A stretch of DNA of 16,371 nt from Legionella qingyii (GTDB taxonomy: Bacteria; Pseudomonadota; Gammaproteobacteria; Legionellales; Legionellaceae). Made by a program: the position numbers and the translations under genes. Where the stretch lies: NCBI RefSeq assembly GCF_003184185.1, contig NZ_QHJG01000055.1:1-16371 (forward strand), read 5' to 3'. Below the pieces are notes generated by a model. It did no database searches. It was given only the letters and a program-made list of their open reading frames with translations, and was not told the DNA's origin. This document shows positions 1 to 12,774 of the stretch, piece after piece (the first letter of the stretch is position 1; every line of letters begins with the position of its first letter).

Positions 1-62
1 ACAACACCGGCGCCAACAGTACGGCCACCTTCCCGAATTGCGAATCGTAAACCTTCGTCCAT
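1..62. repeat. Terminal direct repeat, left copy (within tuf)
   Basis: These 62 bases are identical, in the same orientation, to 16310-16371, and both copies abut the window ends. Biologically the repeat is the 3' part of duplicated tuf genes; the exact coincidence with the ends points to an assembly overlap. Confidence 0.97.
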
Positions 63-1172
63 CGCAATAGGTGCATGTAGGTGAATAGTCAATTGTACGT
101 TATCACCAGGCATTACCATTTCTACTCCAGATGGTAAGTCACATGTACCTGTTACGTCGGTTGTTCTGAAATAAAACTGTGGTCTATAGCCATTGAAAAA
201 TGGAGTATGACGTCCACCTTCTTCCTTTGACAACACGTATACTTCAGCTTCAAATTTTGTATGAGGCTTAATTGTACCTGGCTTCGCTAATACTTGGCCA
301 CGTTCAACTTCGTCTCGCTTGGTTCCACGTAATAACACACCTACGTTATCTCCAGCTCGACCTTCATCCAACAACTTACGGAACATCTCAACACCTGTGC
401 AAGTGGTTTTTTGAGTATCACGGATTCCCACAATCTCAATCTCTTCGCCCACTTTCACAATTCCACTCTCTACACGACCAGTTACTACTGTTCCACGTCC
501 AGAAATTGAAAATACGTCTTCAATCGGTAACAAGAATGCTTTATCAATGTTTCTTACTGGCTCAGGAATGTATGAGTCCATGGTTTCAACCAATTTCTCA
601 ATTGCTTTTACACCAATCTCACTCTCATCTCCTTCTAACGCTTTCAGCGCAGAACCAACTACAATTGGGATATCATCGCCAGGGAAATCGTAACTGCTTA
701 ACAAGTCACGTACTTCCATCTCAACCAATTCTAATAACTCTGGATCATCGACCATGTCTGCTTTGTTCATGAACACAACAATGTATGGAACACCTACTTG
801 GCGTGATAACAGAATGTGCTCTCTAGTTTGTGGCATAGGACCATCTGCTGCTGATACTACGAGTATCGCGCCGTCCATTTGCGCCGCTCCAGTAATCATG
901 TTCTTAACATAGTCAGCATGTCCTGGGCAATCTACGTGTGCATAGTGTCTGTTTGCTGATTCGTATTCTACGTGTGCTGTAGAAATCGTAATACCACGCT
1001 CACGCTCTTCTGGGGCCGCATCAATCTGATCATAGGCTTTCGCTGTACCACCAAACTTCTTCGCCATAATTGTGGTAATAGCCGCTGTTAATGTCGTCTT
1101 ACCGTGGTCTACGTGACCAATCGTGCCCACGTTTACGTGTGGCTTCTTACGCTCAAATTTTTCCTTCGCCAT
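1..1172 (-). CDS. tuf: Elongation factor Tu, lacking the last codons at the window edge
   Basis: EF-Tu is the cytoplasmic GTPase that carries aminoacyl-tRNA to the ribosomal A site. The frame opens with ATG at 1172 ([20 protein letters not shown]). The GTPase motifs are GHVDHGKT at residues 19-26, DCPGH at 81-85 and NKAD at 136-139, followed by the two beta-barrel domains. A GAGG Shine-Dalgarno lies 8 nt before the ATG. The gene starts 19 nt after fusA with no visible promoter between, so it is probably the last gene of the str operon (tufA position). About 390 codons are present; the frame runs off the left edge inside Val391. The missing end (VAKIIE, stop) is seen in the other copy at 16291-16371, and joining the two gives exactly 396 residues. 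Because the window ends overlap perfectly, this copy may be a collapsed consensus of tufA and tufB. Confidence 0.97.
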   Translation of the reverse strand, partial: MAKEKFERKKPHVNVGTIGHVDHGKTTLTAAITTIMAKKFGGTAKAYDQIDAAPEERERGITISTAHVEYESANRHYAHVDCPGHADYVKNMITGAAQMDGAILVVSAADGPMPQTREHILLSRQVGVPYIVVFMNKADMVDDPELLELVEMEVRDLLSSYDFPGDDIPIVVGSALKALEGDESEIGVKAIEKLVETMDSYIPEPVRNIDKAFLLPIEDVFSISGRGTVVTGRVESGIVKVGEEIEIVGIRDTQKTTCTGVEMFRKLLDEGRAGDNVGVLLRGTKRDEVERGQVLAKPGTIKPHTKFEAEVYVLSKEEGGRHTPFFNGYRPQFYFRTTDVTGTCDLPSGVEMVMPGDNVQLTIHLHAPIAMDEGLRFAIREGGRTVGAGV

Positions 1173-1191
1173 TTCAATAACCTCGTTAACT

Positions 1192-3276
1192 TTATTGTTT
1201 CTTAATAATTGCTTCAGCAATGTTATTTGGTGCTTCCGCGTACTTACTAAATTCCATTGTATATGTTGCTCTTCCTTGCGTCGCAGAACGTAAATCGGTC
1301 GAATAACCAAACATCTCTGCTAATGGAACTTCAGCCCTAACAATTTTACCTGCTGGTGAATCTTCCATTCCTTGAACCAGACCGCGACGTCTGTTAAGGT
1401 CACCCATAACATCCCCCATATAATCCTCAGGGGTTACGACTTCAACACTCATTATAGGTTCAAGCAATACAGGTTTAGCTTTTAATGCACCTTGCTTAAA
1501 GCATTGTGAACCAGCGATTTTAAATGCCATCTCACTAGAATCCACTTCATGGAATGAACCGTCAAACAACGTGACTTTAACATCCACTACTGGATAACCA
1601 GCAATAACGCCATTTTGCATCTGCTCTTGAACACCCTTATCAACAGCTGGAATGTATTCTTTAGGAATAACACCACCAACAATTGCGTTGATAAACTCAT
1701 AACCTGCTCCAGGTTCCTGGGGTTCAATTTTCAACCAAACGTGACCATATTGTCCACGCCCACCTGATTGTCTTACAAATTTGCCTTCTTGCTCCACAGG
1801 TTGTTTCAATGTTTCGCGATAGGCAACTTGAGGCTTACCAACATTAGCTTCCACATTAAACTCACGTTTCATGCGGTCAACAATAATTTCCAGATGAAGC
1901 TCGCCCATACCTTCAATGATAGTTTGACCAGATTCTTCATCAGTATGAACTCTGAATGAAGGATCTTCTTGAGCCAACTTACCAAGAGCAATACCCATTT
2001 TTTCTTGGTCTGCTTTTGTTTTTGGTTCAACAGCTACTGCAATTACAGGATCTGGAAAATCCATTCTTTCTAATATGACTACGTTCTCGGTATCACATAG
2101 GGTATCACCAGTCATTACTGTTTTCAGTCCCACAGCTGCCGCAATATCACCGGCTCTAACTTCTTTAATTTCTTCGCGTGAATTAGCATGCATCTGTAGC
2201 AAACGACCTATACGCTCTCTTTTAGCTTTCACCGAGTTATAAACAGTATCACCACTCTTTAAAACACCTGAGTAGGTTCTGAAATAGGTTAAAGTACCAA
2301 CGAATGGGTCAGTTGCGATTTTAAAAGCCAAAGCAGAAAAAGGAGCATCATAGCTAGTTTTACGAGAAGCAGGCTCACCATCTTCATCAATACCTTGAAC
2401 GTCGGGAATGTCAGTTGGAGAAGGTAAATATTCAATCACTCCGTCTAGTACTGCTTGCACCCCTTTATTTTTAAAGGCTGAACCACAGAAAACAGGGACA
2501 ATTTGGTTGCTAATAGTCAGTTGACGTAGCGCTTTTTTAATCTCTACTTCAGTAAATTCTTGACCATCAAGATATTTTTCCATGAGATCTTCATTTGCTT
2601 CTGCGGCAGCTTCTACGAGTAAAGCACGATATTCTTCGCATTGTTCTTTGAGATCCGCAGGAACATCTTTATATTGGAAAGTCATCCCCTTGTTTTCTTC
2701 ATCCCAGTGAATTGCCTTCATTTTAATGAGGTCAATAACGCCTTTAAACTCTTCTTCAGCACCAATAGGCAATTGAACAACGACAGGATTTGAACCGAGT
2801 CTTTGTTTAATTTGGCTCACAACACGAAGGAAGTTTGCACCCATTCTATCCATCTTATTGACGAATACGATACGTGGCACACCATATTTGTTTGCTTGAC
2901 GCCAAACAGTTTCAGACTGTGGTTCCACTCCGGATACTGAATCGAACACAACTACAGCACCATCGAGTACACGCAATGAACGCTCTACTTCAATCATAAA
3001 GTCGACGTGTCCTGGAGTATCGATAATGTTGATTCGATGGCGTTCGAACTGTTTGTCCATACCTGACCAGTAGCAAGTTGTTGCTGCTGACGTAATGGTA
3101 ATGCCGCGCTCTTGCTCCTGAACCATCCAGTCCATAGTTGCAGCACCGTCATGAACTTCACCAATTTTATGAGACATTCCAGTATAGTACAGTACACGCT
3201 CAGTTGTTGTGGTTTTCCCAGCATCAACGTGCGCTGCAATACCTATGTTTCTATATAGCTTTAATGGAGTAGACAC
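1192..3276 (-). CDS. fusA: Elongation factor G
   Basis: EF-G is the GTPase that drives translocation of mRNA and tRNA and, with RRF, ribosome recycling. The 694-residue protein is of normal length. G motifs are visible: AHVDAGKT at residues 15-22, DTPGH at 86-90 and NKMD at 140-143; the later domains, including the YRET and GGRGQYGHV stretches of domain IV, are intact. The start is GTG at 3276, chosen because the conserved N-terminus ([20 protein letters not shown]) begins there and an AGAGGT Shine-Dalgarno sits 6 nt upstream. It lies 15 nt after rpsG and 19 nt before tuf, in the usual rpsL-rpsG-fusA-tuf order. A stop TAA closes it at 1192. Confidence 0.98.
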   Translation of the reverse strand: MSTPLKLYRNIGIAAHVDAGKTTTTERVLYYTGMSHKIGEVHDGAATMDWMVQEQERGITITSAATTCYWSGMDKQFERHRINIIDTPGHVDFMIEVERSLRVLDGAVVVFDSVSGVEPQSETVWRQANKYGVPRIVFVNKMDRMGANFLRVVSQIKQRLGSNPVVVQLPIGAEEEFKGVIDLIKMKAIHWDEENKGMTFQYKDVPADLKEQCEEYRALLVEAAAEANEDLMEKYLDGQEFTEVEIKKALRQLTISNQIVPVFCGSAFKNKGVQAVLDGVIEYLPSPTDIPDVQGIDEDGEPASRKTSYDAPFSALAFKIATDPFVGTLTYFRTYSGVLKSGDTVYNSVKAKRERIGRLLQMHANSREEIKEVRAGDIAAAVGLKTVMTGDTLCDTENVVILERMDFPDPVIAVAVEPKTKADQEKMGIALGKLAQEDPSFRVHTDEESGQTIIEGMGELHLEIIVDRMKREFNVEANVGKPQVAYRETLKQPVEQEGKFVRQSGGRGQYGHVWLKIEPQEPGAGYEFINAIVGGVIPKEYIPAVDKGVQEQMQNGVIAGYPVVDVKVTLFDGSFHEVDSSEMAFKIAGSQCFKQGALKAKPVLLEPIMSVEVVTPEDYMGDVMGDLNRRRGLVQGMEDSPAGKIVRAEVPLAEMFGYSTDLRSATQGRATYTMEFSKYAEAPNNIAEAIIKKQ

Positions 3277-3291
3277 GGAATTACCTCTCTA

Positions 3292-3825
<534 letters not shown>

Positions 3826-3835
3826 CTACAATCAG

Positions 3836-4216
3836 TTATTTTTTATCTTTTGGTTTTTTAGTACCGTATTTTGAACGGCCTTGTTTACGATCATTAACAC
3901 CTGATGTATCTAAGCTACCGCGTACAGTGTGGTAACGCACCCCAGGCAAATCTTTAACACGACCACCTCTAATTAGAACAACTGAGTGTTCCTGAAGGTT
4001 ATGGCCTTCTCCACCAATGTATGATGAAACTTCAAATCCATTAGTTAAACGTACACGAGCAACCTTACGCATAGCTGAGTTAGGTTTTTTAGGTGTAGTA
4101 GTGTAAACGCGTGTACACACACCGCGTCTTTGTGGACATGATTCCAGTGCAGGCACGTTACTTTTCTTCTTTACGTCCACACGAGGCTTTCTTACTAACT
4201 GATTAATAGTAGCCAT
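3836..4216 (-). CDS. rpsL: 30S ribosomal protein S12
   Basis: S12 sits at the decoding centre and tunes translational accuracy. At 126 residues it is of typical length. The [10 protein letters not shown] loop and the [13 protein letters not shown] loop are both wild type: the lysines matching E. coli Lys42/43 and Lys87 (numbered without Met1) and the following Asp and Pro are present, so no classical streptomycin-resistance substitution is visible. The ATG at 4216 has a GGAG element about 10 nt upstream, a rather long spacing. It is the first gene after the promoter at 4273-4301 and therefore heads the str transcription unit (rpsL-rpsG-fusA-tuf), although readthrough from rpoC is possible. 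Confidence 0.98.
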   Translation of the reverse strand: MATINQLVRKPRVDVKKKSNVPALESCPQRRGVCTRVYTTTPKKPNSAMRKVARVRLTNGFEVSSYIGGEGHNLQEHSVVLIRGGRVKDLPGVRYHTVRGSLDTSGVNDRKQGRSKYGTKKPKDKK

Positions 4217-4272
4217 TTATACTTAACTCCGATCTGTCTCTTTTGATTATTTCGAATGCATAAGGAGGCCGG

Positions 4273-4301
4273 ATTCTATATAGCTACGGCAGATTTGTCA
4301 A
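4273..4301 (-). promoter_or_regulatory. Sigma-70-type promoter for the str genes
   Basis: On the minus strand a perfect TTGACA (-35, at 4296-4301) is followed after exactly 17 bp by TAGAAT (-10, at 4273-4278, one mismatch to TATAAT). The bases just downstream of the -10 (CCGGCC) form a GC-rich discriminator, as is typical of growth-rate- and ppGpp-controlled ribosomal promoters. Transcription should begin near 4265, giving a leader of about 50 nt before rpsL. This is the strongest promoter match I find in any of the gaps. Confidence 0.85.
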
Positions 4302-4315
4302 GTTTAATCTGCCGT
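4286..4315 (-). terminator. Perfect hairpin after rpoC, possible attenuator or processing site
   Basis: The arms at 4286-4295 and 4306-4315 are perfect 10-bp inverted repeats (ACGGCAGATT on the minus strand) with a 10-nt loop. It lies 13 nt past the rpoC stop. No T-run follows the stem, so it is not a classic intrinsic terminator; it could be a weak pause or terminator, a 3'-end stabiliser or an RNase site. The loop contains most of the TTGACA of the str promoter. Confidence 0.55.
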
Positions 4316-4328
4316 TTTCGAATCCGAA

Positions 4329-7300
4329 CTAGTGTTCTTGATTATCTGCGTTTAGTGCTTCACTTAACGCATGCTCAACATCACTTGCAGTGACGGTATG
4401 CACTGGGTGCTCACCGGCTGCAGCCTTTGCTCTTTTTGCCTTTCGGCTTTGATGGTATGCATAACCTGTTCCTGCTGGAATCAAGCGCCCTACCATAACA
4501 TTTTCTTTTAAACCACGTAAATCATCAACTTTACCACTTACAGCAGCTTCAGTTAGAACTCTTGTTGTTTCCTGGAACGAAGCAGCAGAAATAAATGACT
4601 CAGTCGCCAAAGAAGCCTTTGTAATACCTAACAAAATAGGAATACCACGGGCTGCTTGTTTATCCTCAGCAATGAGCTTGTCATTTTCTTGCAACAGGAC
4701 GCTTTCTTCTACTTGCTCTCCTACTAAGAACTTAGAATCCCCAGCAAAAGTAATAACTCGTTTACGTAGCATTTGTCGTACGATTACTTCGATATGTTTG
4801 TCATTAATTTTTACACCTTGTAAACGATATACGTCTTGAACTTCATTTACGATGTAATTAGCTAATGCACCAACACCTAGCAAGCGTAATATATCATGAG
4901 GATTGAGCGCGCCTTCAGCAATTATTTCACCGCGTTCAACATGCTCCCCTTCGAAGACAGAAATATGTCTCCATTTGGGTATCAATTCTTCATGACATTG
5001 ATCTTCAGAAACATTAATAAGTAATCTTCTCTTACCTTTTGTTTCCTTACCAAAGCTAACCATTCCTGAAACTTCAGCCATAACAGCTGAATCTTTAGGT
5101 TTACGTGCTTCGAATAAATCAGCTACCCTTGGCAGCCCCCCTGTAATATCGCGTGTTTTAGAGCGCTCTTGGGGAATACGGGCAATAACATCCCCTATAC
5201 CTACGTGATTGCCATCTTCGAAATTAACAATTGCATCGACAGGCAGATAGTATTGAGCAGGAACGTTCGTACCAGCAAGATAAATATCTTCGCCATTTTC
5301 CGCGACTAATTTTACCATCGGACGCATATCACGACCTGCTGCACTACGTTGTTTCGCATCGATAACTACAATGTTGCTCAAGCCGGTTAGCTCGTCTGTT
5401 TGTCGATTCATGGTAATACCATCAATCAAATCAACGAATTTCAGATATCCTGTTACCTCAGAAATAACCGGGTGAGTATGCGGATCCCATGTAGCAATAA
5501 CTTGTCCAGCCTCCACAGGCGAATTGTCTTGAACTGAAATTACTGCACCGTAAGGTAACTTATAACGCTCACGCTCGCGCCCAAATTCATCAACAATAGT
5601 TACTTCACCAGAACGTGATACCGCAACCAAGTTTTTGTTTTCGTGAGTTACTGTTTTAATGTTATGTAAACGTATAACCCCTTTAGTTTTAATCTGAATA
5701 TTATTCGCGGCAGTTGCTCGGGAAGCAGCACCTCCAATATGGAAAGTACGCATTGTTAGCTGAGTACCAGGCTCACCAATTGATTGGGCAGCAATAATAC
5801 CTACGGCTTCACCGGTATTAACGAGATGACCTCTTGCCAGATCTCGACCATAGCACTTAGCACATAATCCAAAACGGGTTTGACAGGTAATCGGTGAACG
5901 AACCAAAATTTGGTCTACACCTTGTTTTTCCAGTTTTTCAACCCACTCTTCATCCAATAATGTTCCAGCAGTTACTACAGGTTCACTCTGGTTAGGAATA
6001 TAAACATCAGAAGCAACGACCCTTCCTAAAACTCGCTCATGTAGTGGCTCAACGATATCACCACCCTCAATCAGAGGTTGCATTAAAATACCGGTATCCA
6101 CACCGCAATCATCTTCAGTAATCACTACGTCTTGAGCTACATCCACTAAACGTCTTGTCAGATAACCCGAGTTAGCTGTTTTTAACGCTGTATCTGCCAA
6201 ACCCTTTCTCGCTCCGTGTGTCGAAATAAAGTACTGGAATACATTCAAACCTTCGCGGAAGTTAGCTGTAATTGGGGTTTCAATAATTGAGCCATCTGGC
6301 GCAGCCATCAGTCCCCGCATACCTGCCAGCTGTCTAATTTGCGCTGCGGAACCCCGCGCACCAGAGTCAGCCATCATAAAGATTGGGTTAAATGACTCTT
6401 GTCGAACCTTATTGCCTTTTGCGTCAAAAGCTTCTTCTGTTGCAATTTTAGTCATCATCGATTTAGCAACCAGTTCGTTAGTTCTGGACCAAATATCGAT
6501 TACTTTATTGTAACGTTCGCCATTAGTAACTAGACCAGAGCGGAATTGTGATTCAATTTCTCGAACTTCGTTATCAGCATGCTCGATAATACTGGCTTTA
6601 TCATCTGGTATTTCCATATCTTCAATACCAATTGACACTCCAGAGCGTGTTGCATACTTAAAGCCAGTGTACATAAGCTTATCAGCAAAAATAACTGTTT
6701 CTTTCAAACCAAAAGTTCTATAGCAGGTGTCAATAACCTTTGAAATAACTTTCTTGGTCATGGTACGGTTTATCGTTGCAAAAGTCATACCTTTGGGTAA
6801 TACCTCAGCAAGAATTGCTCTACCAACTGTTGTTTCAACTAAATGATAGCCTTCTCCGTCTTCTTTTGGCATACGGATTTTAATTTTGGCATGAATATCA
6901 AGATGACCCGACTCATAAAAGTTTTGTGCTTCTTGGGGACTTACGAAAATTTTCCCTTCGCCCAATGCATTAACTTTTTCTCGGGTTAAGTAATATAAGC
7001 CAAGTACAACGTCCTGGCTGGGTACAATAATAGGCTCACCACTCGCAGGTGACAAGATGTTATTTGTTGACATCATTAGTGAGCGAGCTTCTAATTGTGC
7101 CTCCAAAGTCAACGGAACGTGAACAGCCATTTGGTCACCGTCAAAGTCCGCGTTGTATGCAGTACACACTAAAGGATGAAGTTGAATAGCTTTACCTTCA
7201 ATTAGTACGGGCTCAAATGCCTGGATACCTAATCTATGTAACGTAGGAGCACGGTTTAGCAGGATAGGATGTTCGCGAATCACATCATCCAAGATATCCC

Positions 7301-8579
7301 AAACAACTGACTCTTCGCGCTCTACCATTTTCTTGGCCGCTTTAATTGTGGTAGCTAAACCTCTGAATTCAAGTTTGCTAAATATAAATGGTTTAAATAA
7401 CTCCAGCGCCATTTTCTTTGGGAGACCGCACTGATGCAGTTTCAAAGTTGGACCAACCACAATTACTGAACGACCTGAATAGTCTACACGTTTGCCTAAC
7501 AGGTTTTGACGGAAACGACCTTGCTTTCCTTTAATCATATCTGCTAATGATTTAAGCGGTCGCTTGTTAGTACCAGTAATTGCACGGCCACGACGTCCAT
7601 TATCAAGCAACGCATCAACTGATTCCTGTAACATTCTCTTTTCATTGCGTACTATAATGTCTGGCGCATTCAAATCCAGAAGACGTTTCAAACGATTATT
7701 TCGGTTAATAACGCGTCGATACAAATCATTCAAGTCAGATGTAGCAAAGCGGCCACCATCTAATGGGACTAGAGGTCTTAAATCAGGTGGCAGAACAGGC
7801 AATACATCCATGATCATCCACTCTGGTTTATTCCCAGACTCATAAAAAGCCTCAAGTAACTTTAATCGCTTTGTAATTTTCTTGATTTTTGTTTCAGAAT
7901 TGGTTGTTGGTAATTCTTCACGTAAATTCCTGATTTCATCTTCCAAATCAACTTGACGTAGTAAATCACGAATTGCTTCGGCACCCATGCGGGCGTCAAA
8001 TTCATCACCATATTGTTCCATTGCATCTAGATATACTTCATCATTCAGCAATTGGCCGCGTTCCAATTCAGTCATTCCAGGGTCAACAACTACAAATGCT
8101 TCAAAATAAAGTACACGTTCGATATCTCGTAAAGTCATATCCAGTAATAAACCTATTCTGGAAGGTAATGACTTCAAGAACCAGATATGTGCAACTGGGC
8201 TTGCTAGTTCGATATGCCCCATACGTTCACGCCGAACTTTAGCCAGAGCAAGCTCAACACCGCACTTTTCGCAAATAACGCCACGATGTTTAAGACGCTT
8301 GTATTTACCGCATAGGCATTCATAATCTTTAACTGGTCCAAACGTCTTGGCACAGAACAAGCCATCACGCTCAGGTTTAAATGTACGATAATTTATAGTT
8401 TCTGGTTTTTTTACTTCACCATATGACCATGAACGAATTAGCTCGGGAGAAGCCAACGCAATCTTAATTGCGTCGAACTCTTCACTTTGTCCCTGTTGTT
8501 TAAGTATGCCAAGCAAATCGCTCATTACAGGAGCTTTTCTCATTGGTTCATTCATTGGATCGTCGTTTAGAGTACTCAA
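4329..8579 (-). CDS. rpoC: RNA polymerase beta' subunit
   Basis: Beta' forms half of the polymerase cleft and carries the catalytic Mg. The catalytic NADFDGDQ places Asp at 478, 480 and 482 of this frame. The N-terminal zinc site [19 protein letters not shown] is at about 88-106; the second zinc-site cysteines (DDCG and [11 protein letters not shown]) and the trigger-loop region ([18 protein letters not shown]) are intact. The start is TTG at 8579: a strong GGAGG lies 7 nt before it, whereas the later ATG codons (8555, 8543, 8525) lack a comparable site. The TTG start adds 18 residues ([18 protein letters not shown]) before [12 protein letters not shown], where other gammaproteobacterial RpoC proteins begin. 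Counting from that Met, the catalytic Asp residues are 460, 462 and 464, exactly as in E. coli. It follows rpoB by 47 nt; total length is 1416 residues (1398 without the extension). Confidence 0.97.
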   Translation of the reverse strand: MSTLNDDPMNEPMRKAPVMSDLLGILKQQGQSEEFDAIKIALASPELIRSWSYGEVKKPETINYRTFKPERDGLFCAKTFGPVKDYECLCGKYKRLKHRGVICEKCGVELALAKVRRERMGHIELASPVAHIWFLKSLPSRIGLLLDMTLRDIERVLYFEAFVVVDPGMTELERGQLLNDEVYLDAMEQYGDEFDARMGAEAIRDLLRQVDLEDEIRNLREELPTTNSETKIKKITKRLKLLEAFYESGNKPEWMIMDVLPVLPPDLRPLVPLDGGRFATSDLNDLYRRVINRNNRLKRLLDLNAPDIIVRNEKRMLQESVDALLDNGRRGRAITGTNKRPLKSLADMIKGKQGRFRQNLLGKRVDYSGRSVIVVGPTLKLHQCGLPKKMALELFKPFIFSKLEFRGLATTIKAAKKMVEREESVVWDILDDVIREHPILLNRAPTLHRLGIQAFEPVLIEGKAIQLHPLVCTAYNADFDGDQMAVHVPLTLEAQLEARSLMMSTNNILSPASGEPIIVPSQDVVLGLYYLTREKVNALGEGKIFVSPQEAQNFYESGHLDIHAKIKIRMPKEDGEGYHLVETTVGRAILAEVLPKGMTFATINRTMTKKVISKVIDTCYRTFGLKETVIFADKLMYTGFKYATRSGVSIGIEDMEIPDDKASIIEHADNEVREIESQFRSGLVTNGERYNKVIDIWSRTNELVAKSMMTKIATEEAFDAKGNKVRQESFNPIFMMADSGARGSAAQIRQLAGMRGLMAAPDGSIIETPITANFREGLNVFQYFISTHGARKGLADTALKTANSGYLTRRLVDVAQDVVITEDDCGVDTGILMQPLIEGGDIVEPLHERVLGRVVASDVYIPNQSEPVVTAGTLLDEEWVEKLEKQGVDQILVRSPITCQTRFGLCAKCYGRDLARGHLVNTGEAVGIIAAQSIGEPGTQLTMRTFHIGGAASRATAANNIQIKTKGVIRLHNIKTVTHENKNLVAVSRSGEVTIVDEFGRERERYKLPYGAVISVQDNSPVEAGQVIATWDPHTHPVISEVTGYLKFVDLIDGITMNRQTDELTGLSNIVVIDAKQRSAAGRDMRPMVKLVAENGEDIYLAGTNVPAQYYLPVDAIVNFEDGNHVGIGDVIARIPQERSKTRDITGGLPRVADLFEARKPKDSAVMAEVSGMVSFGKETKGKRRLLINVSEDQCHEELIPKWRHISVFEGEHVERGEIIAEGALNPHDILRLLGVGALANYIVNEVQDVYRLQGVKINDKHIEVIVRQMLRKRVITFAGDSKFLVGEQVEESVLLQENDKLIAEDKQAARGIPILLGITKASLATESFISAASFQETTRVLTEAAVSGKVDDLRGLKENVMVGRLIPAGTGYAYHQSRKAKRAKAAAGEHPVHTVTASDVEHALSEALNADNQEH

Positions 8580-8626
8580 GTCTATGCCTCCAAAAATTTG
8601 TTAATCAGTATGTATCGCTGAAAAAG

Positions 8627-11600
8627 TTAATCGTGTTCGAGTTCGATATCTATTCCCAATGCACGGATTTCTTTCAACAGTACATTGAAAGACTCAGGCA
8701 TTCCTGGGTCCATACGATGATCGCCATCGACAATATTTTTGTAGATCTTTGTTCTACCTCCAACGTCATCTGATTTCACAGTCAACATTTCCTGTAATGT
8801 ATAAGCTGCACCATAAGCTTCGAGAGCCCAAACCTCCATCTCCCCAAATCGCTGTCCACCAAACTGTGCTTTACCACCTAATGGTTGTTGTGTTACTAGA
8901 CTGTATGAGCCAGTGGAGCGAGCATGTATCTTATCATCAACTAAATGGTTTAGTTTCAACATGTACATGTAACCTACAGTTACTGGGTTATCAAATTTAT
9001 TTCCAGTTCTACCATCAATTAAGAACGTTTTACCATCGGAAGATAAATCTGCTAACTGCAACATGCTTTTTATTTCTTCTTCAGAAGCACCATCAAAAAC
9101 AGGTGTTGCCATGGGTACACCAGCACGTAAATTGTCTGCCAATCTAAGTACTTCTTCATCATTCAGGCAATCTAAATGTACTCGTTGTACGTCATCATGG
9201 TTATATATTTTATTCAGGAATGACCTGATTTCAGTCGCATTTTTTCTTGCATCAAGCATCTGAGCAATTTTATTACCTAACCCTTTTGCCGCTAAGCCAA
9301 GGTGGGTTTCAAGTACTTGCCCGATATTCATCCGTGATGGTACGCCCAGCGGATTAAGAACGATGTCTACAGCTGTTCCATCTTCCATATGTGGCATGTC
9401 CTCAACGGGAACAACAATAGAGATAACCCCCTTGTTTCCATGACGACCTGCCATTTTATCACCTGGTTGAATACGTCTTTTCACAGCCAGATAGACTTTG
9501 ACAATTTTTAAAACACCAGGAGCTAAATCATCACCTTGAATTATTTTCTTACGACTGTCATTAAAACGCTTTTCCATTTCTTTAGACAACATTTCAAGTT
9601 GTTTTGAAAGTTGTTCTAGTTGTTGGCTTGTTGCGTCATTTTCGAGACGGATATCAAACCACTTTTCTCTACTTAGTTTATCCAGGTACTCCTGAGTTAT
9701 TTTGGATCCTGGTTTCAGGTTCCCTGGTCCGCCTGTTGCAACTTTATCGAGAACAATATTTGCTACACGGTGGTAGATATCTTCTTCACGAATACGTCGC
9801 TCATCAACTAAGTCCTTACGAACTCGAGCAAGATGTTCTTCTTCGATGCTTTTCGCACGTGCGTCCTTTTCTAAACCATCACGAGTAAATACTTGTACAT
9901 CGATAACTGTACCGTTCATTCCTGATGGAACGCGAAGTGATGAATCTTTAACATCAGAAGCCTTTTCACCGAAGATTGCTCGTAAGAGTTTTTCTTCAGG
10001 GGTCAGTTGTGTTTCACCCTTAGGAGTAACTTTACCAACAAGAATATCACCTGCCTTAACTTCAGCACCAATGTACACTACGCCTGATTCATCCAGGTTA
10101 GATAGTGCTGACTCACCAACATTAGGGATATCTGCAGTAATTTCTTCAGTACCTAATTTGGTGTCTCGAGCGATACATGTTAATTCTTCTATGTGAATTG
10201 TTGTGAATCGATCATCTTGTACGATACGTTCGGAAATAAGAATAGAGTCCTCAAAGTTATACCCATTCCAGGGCATAAAAGCGACTAATAAGTTCTGACC
10301 TAAAGCCAGTTCACCCATATCAGTACAGGGACCGTCTGCCAAGATATCGCCTCTTTGAATGATATCACCAGTATTAACTATTGGTCGTTGATTAATACAT
10401 GTATCTTGGTTTGATCGGAAGTATTTAGTCAGGTTGTATATATCCACACCTGTCTCGCCTGCAGTAGTTTCAGCATCATTCACGCGAACAACAATCCGTG
10501 ATGCATCAACGAGGTCAATTACTCCACCTCGTTTTGCTACTACAGAAACCCCTGAGTCAGAAGCTACAATACGCTCCATTCCTGTTCCTACTAGAGGTTT
10601 TTCAGATCGTAGAGTTGGTACTGCTTGTCGCTGCATGTTTGAACCCATCAAAGCTCGGTTCGCATCATCATGCTCCAAGAATGGAATTAGAGAAGCAGCT
10701 ACAGAAACAATCTGCTTCGGTGAAATATCCATGTAGTTAATATTATCGGGAGTAGTTAATGAAAATTCATTTTGATGTCTGCAAGGAACCAGATCTGCAA
10801 GAATGTTACCCTCTTTATCAAGAGCAACACTTGATTGTGCAATATACTGGTCAACTTCTTCAATAGCTGACAGATATTCAATCTCATCAGTCACGCGACC
10901 ATTGATTACTTTGCGACATGGAGTTTCAATAAATCCATAATCATTTGTTCTTGCATAAACAGATAATGAGTTAATCAGACCAATGTTTGGACCTTCAGGA
11001 GTTTCAATAGGACATACACGACCATAGTGTGTTGTATGTACGTCGCGGACCTCAAAACCTGCACGCTCACGTGTTAAACCACCTGGGCCTAATGCGGAAA
11101 CTCTTCGCTTATGGGTAACGCCCGATAAGGGGTTTACTTGATCCATAAATTGTGACAGCTGGCTTGAACCGAAAAACTCTTTAATTGCCGCAGAAACAGG
11201 TTTTGCGTTAATTAAATCTTGAGGCATCAGATTTTCAGACTCAACCAAACTTAAACGTTCTTTAACTGCTCTTTCAACACGTACAAGTCCTACTCTAAAT
11301 TGGTTTTCAGTCATTTCACCAACACTTCGTACTCTTCGGTTACCAAGGTGGTCAATATCATCAACCATTCCAATACCATTTCTTATGTCGATTAATGTCT
11401 TGATAACAGCCATGATATCTTCTTTAGTCAAAGTACCTGGACCATCATCATTTTTTCGGCCGACACGTCGGTTGAATTTCATTCTTCCAACAGCAGATAA
11501 GTCATAACGTTCATCGACAAAAAATAGATTTTTAAATAAAGCTTCAGCCGCCTCTTTTGTTGGTGGCTCGCCTGGACGCATCATACGATAAATTTCTACA

Positions 11601-12733
11601 AGTGCTTCCAATTGACTAGAGGTTGGATCTATTTTGACTGTATCCGATATATAGGAACCATGATCTAAATCGTTGGTATAAATCATATCAAATTTATGGA
11701 TTCCGTTAGATGCCATTACATCAAGCAAATCATCAGTAACTTCATCATTTGCTTGAGCAATAAACTCTCCAGTAGAAGTGTCTATTATATTTTTTGATAA
11801 TGTTTTACCTATTAAATAATCACGAGGCACTATCAGATCTTTCATCTGACTTTTTTCCATTAATTTTATATGGCGTGCAGTGATTCTTCTACCTTGTTCA
11901 ACTATTAGCTCTCCTGTTTCAGGAACATGAATATCAAATGAAGCAATTTCACCGCGTAAGCGTTGAGGTATGAGGTCAATATGATATTCGCCATTTTTAA
12001 GATGGCAGCTAGTCATTTCAAAAAATTCACTTAGGATATCTTCTGTTTCGTATCCTAAAGCTCTTAAGAGAATACTTACCGGTAATTTACGTCGTCTATC
12101 AATACGAACATAAACACAATCTTTTGGATCAAATTCAAAATCTAACCAAGAACCACGGTAGGGTATAATGCGTGCAGAATATAACAGCTTACCAGATGAA
12201 TGGGTCTTGCCTTTATCATGTTCAAATATAACACCAGGTGATCGATGTAATTGAGAAACAACTACTCTTTCAGTACCATTTACAACAAACGTACCTACGT
12301 CTGTCATTAAAGGTATTTCACCCATAAAAACGTCTTGCTCTCTAATATCTTTGATTGGCTTAGGTTCTTCGCTTGCGTCCTTATCCAGAACAACAAGTCT
12401 TATTTTAACCCTCAATGGTGCAGAATATGTTAGGCCTCTTAATTTGCATTCACGAACATCAAACGCTGGTTCGCCTAACTTATAACCAACATATTCTAGT
12501 CGTGCATTGCCAGAAAAGCTTTCAATCGGAAATACAGAAGAAAATGCAGCATGCAATCCTGTATTAAAGTGTTCATTTGACTTGCTATCAGCCTGAAGAA
12601 AATCCCTGTAGGATTTGAGTTGAATTTCAAGCAGATTTGGTATTGCCATTTTATCGGCCTGCGTACCAAAGCTTTTGCGAAATCGTTTTTTCTCAGCATG
12701 CGAATATTGAGGTTTAGCTTCTGCAACGGCCAT
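8627..12733 (-). CDS. rpoB: RNA polymerase beta subunit
   Basis: Beta forms the other half of the polymerase cleft and is the rifampicin target. The 1368-residue protein shows the rifampicin region [15 protein letters not shown] and [14 protein letters not shown], with Asp531, His541 and Ser546 (E. coli 516, 526 and 531) all wild type; Val and Gly replace E. coli Asn518 and Glu523, which I take as lineage differences. [15 protein letters not shown] and [13 protein letters not shown] near the active centre are intact, and the C-terminus ends [11 protein letters not shown]. The start is ATG at 12733 ([18 protein letters not shown]), supported by AGAGGA 6 nt upstream. The frame continues 17 codons further up, but that part runs through the hairpin at 12775-12800 and is rejected. 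Confidence 0.98.
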   Translation of the reverse strand: MAVAEAKPQYSHAEKKRFRKSFGTQADKMAIPNLLEIQLKSYRDFLQADSKSNEHFNTGLHAAFSSVFPIESFSGNARLEYVGYKLGEPAFDVRECKLRGLTYSAPLRVKIRLVVLDKDASEEPKPIKDIREQDVFMGEIPLMTDVGTFVVNGTERVVVSQLHRSPGVIFEHDKGKTHSSGKLLYSARIIPYRGSWLDFEFDPKDCVYVRIDRRRKLPVSILLRALGYETEDILSEFFEMTSCHLKNGEYHIDLIPQRLRGEIASFDIHVPETGELIVEQGRRITARHIKLMEKSQMKDLIVPRDYLIGKTLSKNIIDTSTGEFIAQANDEVTDDLLDVMASNGIHKFDMIYTNDLDHGSYISDTVKIDPTSSQLEALVEIYRMMRPGEPPTKEAAEALFKNLFFVDERYDLSAVGRMKFNRRVGRKNDDGPGTLTKEDIMAVIKTLIDIRNGIGMVDDIDHLGNRRVRSVGEMTENQFRVGLVRVERAVKERLSLVESENLMPQDLINAKPVSAAIKEFFGSSQLSQFMDQVNPLSGVTHKRRVSALGPGGLTRERAGFEVRDVHTTHYGRVCPIETPEGPNIGLINSLSVYARTNDYGFIETPCRKVINGRVTDEIEYLSAIEEVDQYIAQSSVALDKEGNILADLVPCRHQNEFSLTTPDNINYMDISPKQIVSVAASLIPFLEHDDANRALMGSNMQRQAVPTLRSEKPLVGTGMERIVASDSGVSVVAKRGGVIDLVDASRIVVRVNDAETTAGETGVDIYNLTKYFRSNQDTCINQRPIVNTGDIIQRGDILADGPCTDMGELALGQNLLVAFMPWNGYNFEDSILISERIVQDDRFTTIHIEELTCIARDTKLGTEEITADIPNVGESALSNLDESGVVYIGAEVKAGDILVGKVTPKGETQLTPEEKLLRAIFGEKASDVKDSSLRVPSGMNGTVIDVQVFTRDGLEKDARAKSIEEEHLARVRKDLVDERRIREEDIYHRVANIVLDKVATGGPGNLKPGSKITQEYLDKLSREKWFDIRLENDATSQQLEQLSKQLEMLSKEMEKRFNDSRKKIIQGDDLAPGVLKIVKVYLAVKRRIQPGDKMAGRHGNKGVISIVVPVEDMPHMEDGTAVDIVLNPLGVPSRMNIGQVLETHLGLAAKGLGNKIAQMLDARKNATEIRSFLNKIYNHDDVQRVHLDCLNDEEVLRLADNLRAGVPMATPVFDGASEEEIKSMLQLADLSSDGKTFLIDGRTGNKFDNPVTVGYMYMLKLNHLVDDKIHARSTGSYSLVTQQPLGGKAQFGGQRFGEMEVWALEAYGAAYTLQEMLTVKSDDVGGRTKIYKNIVDGDHRMDPGMPESFNVLLKEIRALGIDIELEHD

Positions 12734-12774
12734 GGTGTTTCCTCTGTAAATTATTGATGACTTCAAACACGTAA

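Noticed and set aside
272..772. Plus-strand open frame of 166 codons opposite tuf
   Set aside because: It lies wholly antisense to the conserved EF-Tu frame, has low-complexity Leu/His/Gln composition and no recognisable domain; strong codon bias in tuf readily creates such open frames.
2994..3239. Second minus-strand frame inside fusA
   Set aside because: It overlaps the GTPase domain of EF-G in another frame, and its sequence has no recognisable features.
4261..4268. Perfect plus-strand Shine-Dalgarno (TAAGGAGG)
   Set aside because: No start codon follows at a usable distance and no plus-strand gene is present; all genes here are on the minus strand.
11098..11190. Possible rifampicin-resistance changes in RpoB (Val and Gly at E. 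coli 518 and 523)
   Set aside because: The key positions Asp, His and Ser are wild type, and as I recall L. pneumophila RpoB has the same two residues, so these look like lineage variation.
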